From: JBLMZI01 sp050258755
GTDB taxonomy: Bacteria; Bacillota; Syntrophomonadia; Syntrophomonadales; DTU052
Length of the DNA: 64,000 nucleotides
Assembly: GCA_050258755.1 (NCBI GenBank)
Contig: JBLMZI010000005.1
Coordinates: 290,904-354,903, forward strand
Direction of reading: 5' to 3'
The notes under the pieces were generated by a model that saw only the letters and a program-made list of their open reading frames with translations, had not been told where the DNA came from and did not search any database. The translations under genes were made by a program, and so were the position numbers. Positions 17,951 to 26,744 of the stretch are shown here, in pieces. Every line of letters starts with the position of its first letter. The stretch's first letter is position 1.

Positions 17951-18297
17951 AAAAGGCCACCGGGGATCGTGGGGAAGCGCTTGCGGCCGATTACCTGGAA
18001 CGGCGCGGCTACACCATTGTCTGCCGTAACTATCGAACCCGGCAAGGGGAAATTGATATCATCTGCCAGGAACGGGATGTGCTTGTTTTTGTAGAGGTCC
18101 GTACCAAAACGAACAACCGGTTCGGCGAGCCGGAAGAAAGCATGACACCGCGGAAAATCCAACGCATTCGTACCACAGCGCTCACCTACCTTGATCAGAC
18201 CGAGAAACGGCCCCGGAATGGGATTCGTTTTGACTTTATCGGGATTCGGCTTGACAGCACGGAACCGCGCATCAATCATATTAAGGGTGCTTTCTAA
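17947..18297 (+). CDS. YraN-family (UPF0102) putative endonuclease
   Basis: 116 residues with a PD-(D/E)xK-like core: GEALAADYLERRGY, then GEIDIICQERDVLVFVEVR, where Asp, Glu and the FVEV strand form the nuclease-like site. The family is near universal in bacteria and linked to recombination or competence, but its exact activity is unclear. The start overlaps the preceding stop by four bases, so it is the last gene of the rnhB cluster. A small gap leads to nfo. Confidence 0.92.
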   Translation: MKKATGDRGEALAADYLERRGYTIVCRNYRTRQGEIDIICQERDVLVFVEVRTKTNNRFGEPEESMTPRKIQRIRTTALTYLDQTEKRPRNGIRFDFIGIRLDSTEPRINHIKGAF

Positions 18298-18337
18298 GTT
18301 TACCCGGCGATTTTTGGAAGGCCAATCAGGAGGTTGC

Positions 18338-19213
18338 ATGAAACCCAAAATCGGAGCCCACTTATCGGTCGGAAAAGGACTGAAAGCGACCGTTGACACC
18401 GCCGCACAATGGGGGGCAGAAGCATGCCAGATGTTTGCCCGCAATCCGAGAGGAAGTGCCGCCCGGCAGTGGACTCAGGACGAAATCGACGCTTTTACCG
18501 GTGGATGTCAAAAAAATGCGATTTATCCGGTGGTTGTTCATATTCCGTATATCGTCAATCCGGCCGCTGAACGGGATGATCTTTATGAATTGGCGGCTCG
18601 AATTGTTGTTGAGGATATGATTCGCTGTGATTTGATTGGTGCAAGCTATTTGGTACTACACCCCGGGTCTCGTGGCGCCCAGTCACCGGAACAGGCAGTT
18701 GAACGCCTGATCGCCTTAATAAACGATGCGATGGCGCGTTATGACGGGGATACGGTTCTACTGATCGAAACGATGGCCGGGATGGGCAAAGAATTGGGCG
18801 CGAACCCGCAGGAATTGGAATGGATTATCGGGGGAATTCAGGAGCGTGGGCGCATTGGTGTGTGTCTGGACACCTGCCACCTTTACGCTGCAGGGTTTGA
18901 CATGGCGACACCGGCCGGGGTTGACGCCGCTTATGAAACGCTGGCACAGTCTGTTGGGCGCGATGCGATCCGACTGGTCCATGTCAATGACAGCAAAAAG
19001 GAATTAGGCTCCCGGGTTGACCGCCACGCGCCGATTGGCAAAGGATTCATCGGCCTGGAAGGGTTTCAAGCCTTGATGGCACATCCATTTCTTGGGACGC
19101 TGCCGATGATTCTGGAAACACCGGAAGAAACCATGCAGGAGGATCTGAACACCTTGAAGGCGCTGCGGGACAAGCAGTTGAAAACAACGAAAAAATCCCG
19201 AAAGGAATCATAA
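18338..19213 (+). CDS. nfo: endonuclease IV (AP endonuclease)
   Basis: Cleaves 5' to abasic sites in base-excision repair, using three zinc ions in a TIM barrel. 291 residues starting MKPKIGAHLSVGKGL; VVHIPYIVN, YLVLHPGSRG, LLIETMAG, GVCLDTCHLYAAG and LVHVNDSKKE carry the His, Glu and Asp metal ligands in order. ATG at 18338 follows AGGAGG. The frame is open upstream into yraN but the extension has no homology to the family. In Bacillota Nfo often has spore-associated roles. Confidence 0.96.
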   Translation: MKPKIGAHLSVGKGLKATVDTAAQWGAEACQMFARNPRGSAARQWTQDEIDAFTGGCQKNAIYPVVVHIPYIVNPAAERDDLYELAARIVVEDMIRCDLIGASYLVLHPGSRGAQSPEQAVERLIALINDAMARYDGDTVLLIETMAGMGKELGANPQELEWIIGGIQERGRIGVCLDTCHLYAAGFDMATPAGVDAAYETLAQSVGRDAIRLVHVNDSKKELGSRVDRHAPIGKGFIGLEGFQALMAHPFLGTLPMILETPEETMQEDLNTLKALRDKQLKTTKKSRKES

Positions 19214-19220
19214 AATAGGA

Positions 19221-20315
19221 ATGGAAAGAATTGATCTGACGATTGTTGGCGGTGGCGTGGTTGGTCTGGCGGTGGCGCTGGAAGCAGCCATACGGTGGCC
19301 GGAAAAGACCATCGCGCTCGTGGAGCGCAATGACAGACTGGGGCAGGAAACCAGTTCCCGAAACAGCGAAGTCATTCATGCTGGTCTCTACTATCCGGCC
19401 GGCAGTTTGCGGGCTCTACTCTGCGCGCGCGGCAATGAACGGTTATACCCGTTTTGCCAACAGCACGGCATTGGTCATAAAAAAGTTGGTAAGCTGATTG
19501 TAGCCCGCCACACTGGCGAGATGGCAGGGTTGGAGAAGGTGGCCAAACTCGCGGCCGATAACGGGCGGCAGCTGTATTGGCTGGCCGGCGATCAAGTGGC
19601 CCGGATGGAGCCGCAGGTCCGTTGTGAAGGGGCATTGCTTTCTACCGAAACAGGGATTTTGGATTCGCATGGGCTGATGCGGGCGATGGAACGGGAAGCG
19701 AAAAGCCACGGGGTTCATCTTCTATTAAAGACCGATTTGCAGGGGATTGACCGTCAGGACGGGATTTACCAACTGTCGTTCGCTTCCGAAAAAATATTTT
19801 CGGCGCAGGTCGTCAACGCCGCCGGGCTGCACTGCGACGCGGTCGCTGAGATGGCTGGACTGGACGCCGATGCGCTGGGTTACCGGCTGCTGTGGTGTAA
19901 GGGGGAATACTTCCGGCTGCGGAGGCGTTTTGACATCCGCCGCCTGGTTTATCCGGTCCCGGAATCGACTCATTTGGGGATTCATTTCACGATGGACATT
20001 GAAGGCTCACAGAAGCTCGGACCGAATGCCTATTCGGTGGACCGCCTGGATTACGGGATGAATGAGTCCAATAAAACAAGCTTTCATGAAGCGGTGGTTC
20101 AGTACATACCTGGAATTCGCCTGGATGACCTGGTGCCTGATTATACTGGAATCCGCCCACGGATTGCGGGAATGAAAGACGCCGAGCGTGACTTTATCAT
20201 CCGTGAGGAATCGGCACGCGGCTTGCCGGGGTTGGTTAATCTGATTGGCATTGAATCACCTGGTCTGACCAGCTGCCTAGCCATCGGTGAATATGTGTGC
20301 GATCTGCTGGCCTGA
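19221..20315 (+). CDS. lhgO: FAD-dependent oxidoreductase, L-2-hydroxyglutarate oxidase (LhgO) like
   Basis: 364 residues of the DAO/LhgO family. The N-terminal Rossmann motif is TIVGGGVVGLAVALE, followed by the ETSSRNSEVIHAGLYYP block typical of LhgO. The C-terminal part has HLGIHFTMD and PDYTGIRPRIA. It would oxidise L-2-hydroxyglutarate (or a related 2-hydroxy acid) to the keto acid at the membrane electron chain. It starts 7 bases after nfo. Substrate is by family inference. Confidence 0.87.
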   Translation: MERIDLTIVGGGVVGLAVALEAAIRWPEKTIALVERNDRLGQETSSRNSEVIHAGLYYPAGSLRALLCARGNERLYPFCQQHGIGHKKVGKLIVARHTGEMAGLEKVAKLAADNGRQLYWLAGDQVARMEPQVRCEGALLSTETGILDSHGLMRAMEREAKSHGVHLLLKTDLQGIDRQDGIYQLSFASEKIFSAQVVNAAGLHCDAVAEMAGLDADALGYRLLWCKGEYFRLRRRFDIRRLVYPVPESTHLGIHFTMDIEGSQKLGPNAYSVDRLDYGMNESNKTSFHEAVVQYIPGIRLDDLVPDYTGIRPRIAGMKDAERDFIIREESARGLPGLVNLIGIESPGLTSCLAIGEYVCDLLA

Positions 20316-20378
20316 TACACTTTAAGGAACTGAGCACCCTCTAATGGGGGGGCGGAATAATGGGAATACTGTTTGCTT

Positions 20379-20400
20379 GCCGGGCCTTTGCCCGGCTTTT
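20379..20400 (+). terminator. rho-independent terminator after lhgO
   Basis: GCCGGGC and GCCCGGC around CTTT, followed by TTTTGATTATTG. It lies 63 bases after lhgO and 30 before the next gene. Confidence 0.75.
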
Positions 20401-20430
20401 GATTATTGATTTTTGTGAGGAGGCTTTTGC

Positions 20431-20844
20431 ATGAGAAGAGCCCGGCTCTTGTTGAACTGCAGTGCGCTGATTATCGTGTTATGGGGGATCAGCCACCTGA
20501 TCCCAACCGGCCGCGTGGTGGCCGGCTTCGGTGCGATCACGCCGGACAACCAGAAAATTATTCTTATGGAATGGATTTCGGAGGGCATGACCCTGATCTT
20601 TCTCGGCGGGCTGACAGCCATCGTAACCCTTGCGGGCGGGATGTGGGGCAGACTGGGCCGGCTTGTTCTTCTATCGGTGGCTGGAATGCTGCTTATGATG
20701 GCCGCATTGACGCTGGCGACCGGTGCACAAACCGCGCTTGTGCCGATCAAACTGTGCCCGGCGGTTAAATCGCTGAGTGCAGTACTGATCGTCTCGGGCG
20801 TTTACCTGAGCCGAAAGCGGAAGTCGTCCGTAAAAGCCGCCTAA
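20431..20844 (+). CDS. small four-helix membrane protein (unknown)
   Basis: 137 residues with four predicted helices (about 7-22, 50-70, 77-95, 108-127) and a basic C-terminus (LSRKRKSSVKAA). I do not recognise a family; it resembles generic DoxX-like or uncharacterised small integral proteins. GTGAGGAGG precedes the ATG. It lies after a terminator and so may have its own weak promoter. No motif indicates an activity. Confidence 0.75.
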   Translation: MRRARLLLNCSALIIVLWGISHLIPTGRVVAGFGAITPDNQKIILMEWISEGMTLIFLGGLTAIVTLAGGMWGRLGRLVLLSVAGMLLMMAALTLATGAQTALVPIKLCPAVKSLSAVLIVSGVYLSRKRKSSVKAA

Positions 20845-20934
20845 GCATTGCAAACCCCAATAGCAGATGCCCGAGACGGAATGGCCCAAATGCGCTGCAG
20901 CATGGATGTACTTGTCCGAAACCCGCACAGAAAA

Positions 20935-20960
20935 GGCCTCTGACGATTGGGTCAGAGGCC
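20935..20960 (-). terminator. terminator of the minus-strand unknown gene
   Basis: Perfect arms GGCCTCTGAC and GTCAGAGGCC with a 6-base loop. Read on the minus strand it is followed by TTTT. It lies 35 bases after the minus-strand gene's stop. Confidence 0.8.
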
Positions 20961-20994
20961 AGGCCAAGCTTATTTCCCTGATGACTAATCAGCA

Positions 20995-21696
20995 TTATTG
21001 GTAGATGCGGGGCGGGGCTTTTCTTGAAACCGCAGAACCATCCTGGCTCTTTTCCGGCATCAAAGTGGGCAGTTTTGAAATATCGAGGATGGAAGGGGAA
21101 GCCTGATCGAACATGATATGCATTTCCTCGGCGCCCCAATATTCCGCCCACGCCATCAGTTCATTATATGTCACCGCCGGAGAGGTCGTGCCAGTATTCC
21201 AACCCACTGCGCCGCCCAAATACTTCCCGGTGCGGGTATATAACCCACAAGCCAGGCAGGCGGTGTAAAAGCTGCCCGGATAGAGAATCAACGGGGCCAT
21301 GGAGACGATGATGTTCTCATAGCGCCGCTCTGGTTTATGACGGACTTCCAGCAAAGTATCACCCACGGTTCCGCCATTCAGCCGGAATACACCCGGCGGT
21401 TTCCGGTTTTCGATGCTGTAGTGACAGACGCACTGCAGAAAGTGCGAAAACCAGGATACATAGGCCCCAAGCGTGAGACCTTCATCCAGTTGTTTGCCTT
21501 CGGGACCTCCAATATTGGGCCACGGCAGCCGGGCCCATTCGTCGAAAGTGAGAAAGGTAAAGAAACCGCTGGCGGACTGCATGCTGGTCAAACCAAGCAT
21601 ATCGCCCGGAGTGGGGTTGGATTTAATCCGGTTCAGGTATTCTTCAACCACCCTGAGTTGGGCGGAAGCTTGCATTTGCTGCAAAGGAATCATCAT
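20995..21696 (-). CDS. protein of unknown function
   Basis: About 233 residues, soluble, no signal peptide. I recognise no family. Aromatic and cysteine-bearing stretches include FLQCVCHYSIE, YTACLACGLYTRTGKYLGG and MAWAEYWGAEEMHIMF; the C-terminus ends in a charged, Pro-rich tail. Two adjacent ATGs (21696, 21693) follow AAGGCGGTG; a TTG at 21717 is another possible start but its ribosome site is too close. It is a monocistronic unit with a clear terminator. The length and ordered sequence argue for a real gene. Confidence 0.72.
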   Translation of the reverse strand: MMIPLQQMQASAQLRVVEEYLNRIKSNPTPGDMLGLTSMQSASGFFTFLTFDEWARLPWPNIGGPEGKQLDEGLTLGAYVSWFSHFLQCVCHYSIENRKPPGVFRLNGGTVGDTLLEVRHKPERRYENIIVSMAPLILYPGSFYTACLACGLYTRTGKYLGGAVGWNTGTTSPAVTYNELMAWAEYWGAEEMHIMFDQASPSILDISKLPTLMPEKSQDGSAVSRKAPPRIYQ

Positions 21697-21965
21697 TTTC
21701 ACCGCCTTGTTACTCAACCATCCTATCTAATATATCGGGTTTGGCCTGCGTTTGACTTTAGCGGAAATTCAGGGGTTTTTGCAATACCATTATCTTGAAT
21801 CCCTTGGCTTTTTTATACGATTTCGAAAGCCGGTTACTGACGGTGAAATCTAAGTAAAACCGGTGCCTTCGGCGAAAAACTCCTGCCGAAATCGTTTCAC
21901 CTTGGTCGAAAGGGCATCATATTTTTCCTTGAAACCGCTATGAATGTATGGGGGGAGGATATGAT

Positions 21966-22625
21966 GTGGGAAACAGAATCGGGTGGACAGGAATCATTAT
22001 CATTGCTTTGCTTTTTACCGGGCTGGCGGGATTCAAAGCGCGGGAAAACCGATGGCAGGAGCAAACTGCGGTTTTGCAGGAACGACTGAACCGGCTTGAG
22101 CCGCAGCGGCCCATAGAAGTATCGGCATCATGGGTTTCTCCAACTGCGGACCCAATTGATCTGGCTGATGGCAAGCCAATCAGTTTCCGGTCACTGGAGA
22201 TCAATGACCGGTGGCGGCGCCCGGTCTACGTGCCGGTGTACCACAGCACCGCCCGAAGGGACGGGCGTTTCAGCGCCATTCCGAGGCTTTTGCGGTCAGC
22301 GCAGCATCGGGTATTTTACTTTGATGGGGGCGGTTCGGCCTGGTTCGATCTATGCCCGCGTATGGGGTTCACGGAAACGACGGCACCGGTTGGGATCGGA
22401 ATGAAGCGGCCTGAAGAGGCGGTCTTTGTTATCCTGGGTGGACGGGTTCAACGCGTGGTTTCAACCCGGGCTGGAACGGTACTGGTGTTGGTGCCGCGGT
22501 TTACCGGGTTTCAGCTGATTGCGGTACCGCGCGCCGCTCTGGGATCGGGCAATTGCTGGGCGGCGGCACCCGGTGGTGAGGTCTGGGAGTCACCGGAGGG
22601 CTACCGGAATTCCTCCACCCAATAG
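21966..22625 (+). CDS. membrane-anchored protein of unknown function
   Basis: 219 residues with an N-terminal helix (WTGIIIIALLFTGLAGF, about 6-22), a short coiled-coil-like stretch (ENRWQEQTAVLQERLNRLE) and a beta-rich extracytoplasmic part. I see no known domain. GTG at 21966 is chosen because GGGGGAGGA sits at normal spacing; an in-frame ATG at 21948 overlaps it. It converges with, and overlaps by 25 bases, the 3D-domain gene on the other strand. Confidence 0.7.
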   Translation: MGNRIGWTGIIIIALLFTGLAGFKARENRWQEQTAVLQERLNRLEPQRPIEVSASWVSPTADPIDLADGKPISFRSLEINDRWRRPVYVPVYHSTARRDGRFSAIPRLLRSAQHRVFYFDGGGSAWFDLCPRMGFTETTAPVGIGMKRPEEAVFVILGGRVQRVVSTRAGTVLVLVPRFTGFQLIAVPRAALGSGNCWAAAPGGEVWESPEGYRNSSTQ

Positions 22626-23113
22626 TAGCTCACCGGATGCTTGCCATAATCGCGAGCCGATTTGTTTTCCCAGTAGCCGCTGGTTCCGAAATAGAGATCG
22701 ATCCAGTAGGGCGAATTCGGCCATAAAGACCAATCCGCGTCGCCAGTGTCGATGACGGTGAATGCGTTGAGTCTTCGGCCCTGGATTTCGATATATTTTG
22801 GATGGTCAAGATAAAGAATGGTTCCAAAGGGAATAATCGGGTCCAGATGGCTTCCGCCCGGATTTTTCGGATGGACCGCCACTCCTCCGATGAAATAGGG
22901 CTTGCCGCTGGCCGACGGCGGCGCCGCGGCCAGTTCGGTATAAGAAGTCGAGACCTGCTCGTAAGCGTAAAGCACGATGGAGTCCTGAGCATCCAGGGCA
23001 AGCGGCTTCGGGGCCGGCTGTGAAGGCGGGGATACCGGTGGGCGTATGGCCAAAAACAGGACGATTGCACCGGCCAGAAGAGCCAGAGTTCCTAGATGAA
23101 GTTTTCTTTTCAC
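22601..23113 (-). CDS. secreted 3D-domain protein (probable cell-wall lytic enzyme)
   Basis: 170 residues. An N-terminal helix (LGTLALLAGAIVLFLAI) serves as signal or anchor, followed by a Pro-rich spacer. The C-terminal 3D (Asp-Asp-Asp) domain is readable: IIPFGTILYLDHP, FTVIDTGDAD and IDLYFGT supply the acidic residues of the double-psi barrel, as in MltA- and Rpf/YocH-like muralytic proteins. I chose GTG at 23113, 9 bases after GGAGG; longer starts have no ribosome site. It would act on peptidoglycan outside the membrane. Its 3' end overlaps the convergent gene. Confidence 0.85.
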   Translation of the reverse strand: MKRKLHLGTLALLAGAIVLFLAIRPPVSPPSQPAPKPLALDAQDSIVLYAYEQVSTSYTELAAAPPSASGKPYFIGGVAVHPKNPGGSHLDPIIPFGTILYLDHPKYIEIQGRRLNAFTVIDTGDADWSLWPNSPYWIDLYFGTSGYWENKSARDYGKHPVSYYWVEEFR

Positions 23114-23325
23114 GGATAGGCGCCTCCGTACGGTTTCAGTCGTAGCGTTATTTTTCGATATTCCAACCCGGAATATGGGTGACAATTCTAACAAACAATG
23201 GGGGGATCAAACTGGATTACATTCTTTTCTCAGGATAAGCAGGGGACATCCTGCGGTCACAGAATACACCACTGGCGTTTTTTTACCGGGCCGGGCATAT
23301 AATCATAGCAAGGCGTCAGGGTTTC

Positions 23326-23354
23326 TAGACAAGCCATTTTGGTTCAGTTATACT
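23326..23354 (+). promoter_or_regulatory. sigma-A promoter for the acidic protein gene
   Basis: TAGACA at 23326-23331 and TATACT at 23349-23354 with a 17-base spacer, about 37 bases before the ATG at 23391. It supports that start over the longer open frame. Confidence 0.75.
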
Positions 23355-23390
23355 AACCACAAGAATCCCGAGCGTATGGAGGTGTTAGGG

Positions 23391-23801
23391 ATGAAGGACA
23401 GATGGGAAAAAGGGGATCCGGTCAATCTTTCAGATCTTCTCCGGATTACACCAGTAGCCAATGAGATTATCCGCCTGGGCGGAGAATTGAATATGAAACA
23501 GGCTGATATTTTATGGATTGTGTCTGAAATCATCCGGGACTGCGATTACGAGGATGGTTCCGGCCTAACGCCGCCTGATGTTTCTTTCGGGATGGAGGCT
23601 TTGGATGACGAATGCGGTGATGACGACGATTGGGAAGCGGACGAAGAGGATCTCGAAGACGCTTCCTATCGGCTCTTTATGAAAGTGCAGTCAAAGGGCA
23701 AATTCCCCGAAGTCAGCTTCAAGGCCGGAATGAACGAACGTGAGGATCTCAGACGTTTTCTCAACATGGTTATCGAAATTCTTGATCGAATGGAACTGTA
23801 A
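23391..23801 (+). CDS. small acidic protein of unknown function
   Basis: 136 residues, soluble. A strongly acidic middle (about 65-85, ECGDDDDWEADEEDLED) separates an N-terminal helical part (LSDLLRITPVANEIIRLGG) from a C-terminal helical part (DLRRFLNMVIEILDRMEL). No family recognised. ATG at 23391 with GGAGGTG upstream and a good promoter; the open frame extends 216 bases further, crossing the promoter, and is not used. Flanked by a terminator, so a single-gene unit. Confidence 0.78.
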   Translation: MKDRWEKGDPVNLSDLLRITPVANEIIRLGGELNMKQADILWIVSEIIRDCDYEDGSGLTPPDVSFGMEALDDECGDDDDWEADEEDLEDASYRLFMKVQSKGKFPEVSFKAGMNEREDLRRFLNMVIEILDRMEL

Positions 23802-23810
23802 ATACAGCAT

Positions 23811-23842
23811 GAAGCCGTCCCGGAACACCGGGGCGGCTTTTG
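23811..23842 (+). terminator. rho-independent terminator
   Basis: AAGCCGTCCCGG and CCGGGGCGGCTT arms around AACA, followed by TTTTG, 10 bases after the acidic protein gene. Confidence 0.85.
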
Positions 23843-23989
23843 CGGTTTCTTGGGCAAAAAAGCAAGGAATACGGGCTTTTACGGCTTGTGTTGAATTTGA
23901 TCGGAGGGGGAAGGATTTTCGCCGGTTTTGGTGAAAATACTATTCATCCATAGCACGGAGCAGATAACGAATTGAGGAGGTATGAGATT

Positions 23990-25096
23990 TTGTTGAAACC
24001 CAGAAGCCGTTTCCTAATTTTTGCCGTTTTGCTGGTGTTCACACTGAGTGCGCTGGTCGGCTGCGGTCCGGCGAAAAAGGCCGCCGCTCCCAATCAGACC
24101 GCCGAGAAAATGAAAGTTGGGTTCATCTACATTGGTACGCCGGGTGATGCGGGCTTTACCTATGCGCATGACCAGGGCCGCAAGTTCCTTGAGAAAGAAC
24201 TACCCTGGGTTGAGACCATTGTCAGCGAAAAAGTGGCTGACGTTGATGCCGAAAGGGTCGCTTCCGAACTCGCCGAAAAAGGCTGCAAAGTCATTTTTGC
24301 CACAAGTTTCGGAGAGATGGACGGTGTGATGGCCGCCGCTAAGAAGTATCCGGATGTCGTATTCATGCATTGCTCGGGCTATAAAACCGAAAAGAACGCG
24401 GGCACTTATTTTGGACGGATTTATCAGTCCCGCTATCTGACGGGTCTGGTGGCCGGTAAAATGACCAAAACGAACAAAATTGGCTATGTGGCTGCATACC
24501 CGATTCCCGAAGTGGTTCGCGGGATCAATGCCTTTACCCGCGGTGTGCGGGAAGTAAACCCGAAAGCAGCGGTCAAGGTGGTTTGGACCAATACCTGGTA
24601 TGATCCCACCAAAGAAAAGCAGGCCGCCAAAAGCCTTCTGGACGACGGTTGTGATCTGATCGCCCAGCATCAGGATACCTACGCGCCGCAGCAGGCTGCG
24701 GAAGAAGCTGGTAAATACGCGATCGGCTACAACAGCGACATGCACGCATTTGCGCCGAAGGCCAACCTGACTTCAGCGGTCTGGAATTGGGGCCCGTTCT
24801 ATGTGAAGACCGTAAAACAGGTCAAAGAAGGCACCTGGAAGAACGATCAGTACTGGGGTCGGATGGCGGACAACATCGTTGGCATTGCGCCGATGTCGGA
24901 TCTGGTTCCTGCCGATGTTCAGGCGTTGGTGAAAGCGAAACAGCAGGATATCATTGCCAATAAGTTTGACGTCTTTGACGGCCCGGTCAAAGACCAGTCC
25001 GGCAAGGTACGCATTCCGGCCGGCCAGACCATGTCGGATCCGGATATGCTTGGCTTCAACTGGTTTGTTGAAGGTGTTGAGGGCAGCATCAAGTAA
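23990..25096 (+). CDS. BMP-family substrate-binding lipoprotein of a nucleoside-type ABC importer
   Basis: The extracellular receptor of the importer encoded next. 368 residues; the signal peptide ends in a lipobox LVGC with Cys 25 as lipidation site. The mature part is the BmpA/Med fold: MKVGFIYIGTPGDAGFTYAHD, VIFATSFGEMDG, YKTEKNAGTYFGRIYQSRYL. I chose TTG at 23990, 8 bases after GAGGAGGT. The family binds purine nucleosides or related ligands; the ligand here is inferred. A hairpin after the gene may make the receptor more abundant than the transporter. Confidence 0.92.
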   Translation: MLKPRSRFLIFAVLLVFTLSALVGCGPAKKAAAPNQTAEKMKVGFIYIGTPGDAGFTYAHDQGRKFLEKELPWVETIVSEKVADVDAERVASELAEKGCKVIFATSFGEMDGVMAAAKKYPDVVFMHCSGYKTEKNAGTYFGRIYQSRYLTGLVAGKMTKTNKIGYVAAYPIPEVVRGINAFTRGVREVNPKAAVKVVWTNTWYDPTKEKQAAKSLLDDGCDLIAQHQDTYAPQQAAEEAGKYAIGYNSDMHAFAPKANLTSAVWNWGPFYVKTVKQVKEGTWKNDQYWGRMADNIVGIAPMSDLVPADVQALVKAKQQDIIANKFDVFDGPVKDQSGKVRIPAGQTMSDPDMLGFNWFVEGVEGSIK

Positions 25097-25123
25097 GCTG
25101 GCGAATATCAACCAGATTCGCGA

Positions 25124-25152
25124 GGGGCGGTCAAAAACGGCCGCCCCTTGTA
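25124..25152 (+). terminator. intra-operon hairpin after the BMP lipoprotein gene
   Basis: GGGGCGG and CCGCCCC around a 10-base loop, followed by TTGTATTCTG. It lies between receptor and ATPase genes, so probably a partial terminator or mRNA-stabilising stem. Confidence 0.6.
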
Positions 25153-25220
25153 TTCTGTTCGGAGAACATTTATTCTAACGTTGAACCTCGGTTTTTCGGA
25201 AAGAAGAGGCTGTATAGCGA

Positions 25221-26744
25221 ATGAAACCGACGCCTATGATTGAAATGCGGAATATTAATAAACGCTTTCCAGGCGTTTATGCCAATCAGGACGTGAATCT
25301 GACCGTAATGCCCGGTGAGATTCACGCCTTGTTGGGCGAAAATGGGGCCGGCAAAACGACCTTGATGAGTATTCTGGCTGGAATGTACCAGCCGGACAGC
25401 GGCTCGATCTGGCTGAATGGGCGCCGGATTGCGCCACGGTCACCGCATCACGCGCTAGAATTAGGCATCGGCATGATTTATCAGCATTTTATGCTGGTTC
25501 CCGGATTTACGGTGGCGGAAAACGTTGTGCTCGGCAGCCCGAAAGGCCGGTTCTGGCTGAATCGGGATCGGCTTAACCGCGAAATTGGCGAATTCGCTGC
25601 CCAATACGGCTTTAACCTCAACCCCGCGGATCAGGTTTCCCACCTGTCCATCGGGGAACGCCAGCGGGTAGAGATTATGCGGGCCTTATATCTCGGATCC
25701 AAGGTGTTAATTCTGGACGAACCGACCACTGTTTTAACCCCGCAGGAGGTTAAGGATCTCTTTGCGATTCTACGCAGAATGGCGGATCAGGGGAAAGCCA
25801 TCATTCTAATTACGCACAAGCTGAACGAAGTCGCCGCACTGGCCGATGCGGTCACCGTGCTGCGCAAAGGCGCCAATGCGGGAGCGCTGCAAGGCGGTTC
25901 GATAGACGAGGCGGCCCTGGCCCAAATGATGGTCGGCCGGGATTTTGAATGGCAGAGCAACGCGCGCCAGGATCAGCCCGGAGCTGTGGTTCTTTCGGCC
26001 CGGAAGCTTTCAGTAACCGGTGACCGAGGCGATCAGGCGGTGCGGGGAATTCATCTGGATGTCAAAGCCGGGGAAATCCTGGCCCTAGCCGGTGTTGCCG
26101 GAAACGGACAGCGCGAACTGGTTGAGGCTCTGGCCGGGCTGCGTGATGCCGCTGAAGGCGATATTGTGTTCGAGAACCGGACCATCACCGGGCTGGGGGT
26201 TCGGGAGCGGGTGAAGCTGGGGATTCGGCTGGTTCCGGAAGACCGGATCGGGGTAGGCTTGGTCGGAAATATGGGTCTCGCGGATAATCTCATCCTGCGC
26301 GATTACTACCGCACCGAATACAGCCGCGGTTCGATCCTTCAGTATGGGGACATCACGGCTGCAGCACAGTCTGTGGTGGAACGCTTTCAGATTCAATCCC
26401 CGGACTTGAAAAGCCCGGTGCGGGAAATGTCCGGGGGCAACCTACAGCGGCTCTTAATGGCCCGGGAAATGCTTCATGCTCCCAGGGTCATTCTTGCGTT
26501 TTATCCCGCGCGCGGCCTGGACATCGCCGCCGCGGAAGATGTTTACAGGCTCCTATTGGCCGAACGGGACCGCGGCACGGCTGTGCTGCTGGTGATGGAA
26601 GACCTGGATGAAATCATGCGGGTGACGGATCGCGTGGCGGTGATGTACAACGGCCGTCTGAGCGATCCGCTGCCAACCGCGCAGACGAATGCCGAAACGA
26701 TCGGCCGTCTGATGGGCGGCATGGAAGGAGGGAAGGCCTCTTGA
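25221..26744 (+). CDS. ABC importer ATP-binding protein, two NBDs (nucleoside/BMP type)
   Basis: 507 residues with two ABC modules. NBD1 has a full Walker A (GENGAGKTT), the YQHFMLVPGFTVAENV Q-loop, the signature LSIGERQRVEI and Walker B LILDEPTTVLTPQE. NBD2 (about 255-500) has the degenerate Walker A AGVAGNGQREL and ARGLD normal for RbsA/YufO-like proteins, so only one site is expected to hydrolyse. It powers uptake with the two permeases downstream. ATG at 25221; the stop overlaps the next TTG start. Confidence 0.94.
   Translation: MKPTPMIEMRNINKRFPGVYANQDVNLTVMPGEIHALLGENGAGKTTLMSILAGMYQPDSGSIWLNGRRIAPRSPHHALELGIGMIYQHFMLVPGFTVAENVVLGSPKGRFWLNRDRLNREIGEFAAQYGFNLNPADQVSHLSIGERQRVEIMRALYLGSKVLILDEPTTVLTPQEVKDLFAILRRMADQGKAIILITHKLNEVAALADAVTVLRKGANAGALQGGSIDEAALAQMMVGRDFEWQSNARQDQPGAVVLSARKLSVTGDRGDQAVRGIHLDVKAGEILALAGVAGNGQRELVEALAGLRDAAEGDIVFENRTITGLGVRERVKLGIRLVPEDRIGVGLVGNMGLADNLILRDYYRTEYSRGSILQYGDITAAAQSVVERFQIQSPDLKSPVREMSGGNLQRLLMAREMLHAPRVILAFYPARGLDIAAAEDVYRLLLAERDRGTAVLLVMEDLDEIMRVTDRVAVMYNGRLSDPLPTAQTNAETIGRLMGGMEGGKAS

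Noticed and set aside
23843..23989. Purine riboswitch before the nucleoside importer
   Set aside because: The conserved loops and the P1 core are not found in the leader.
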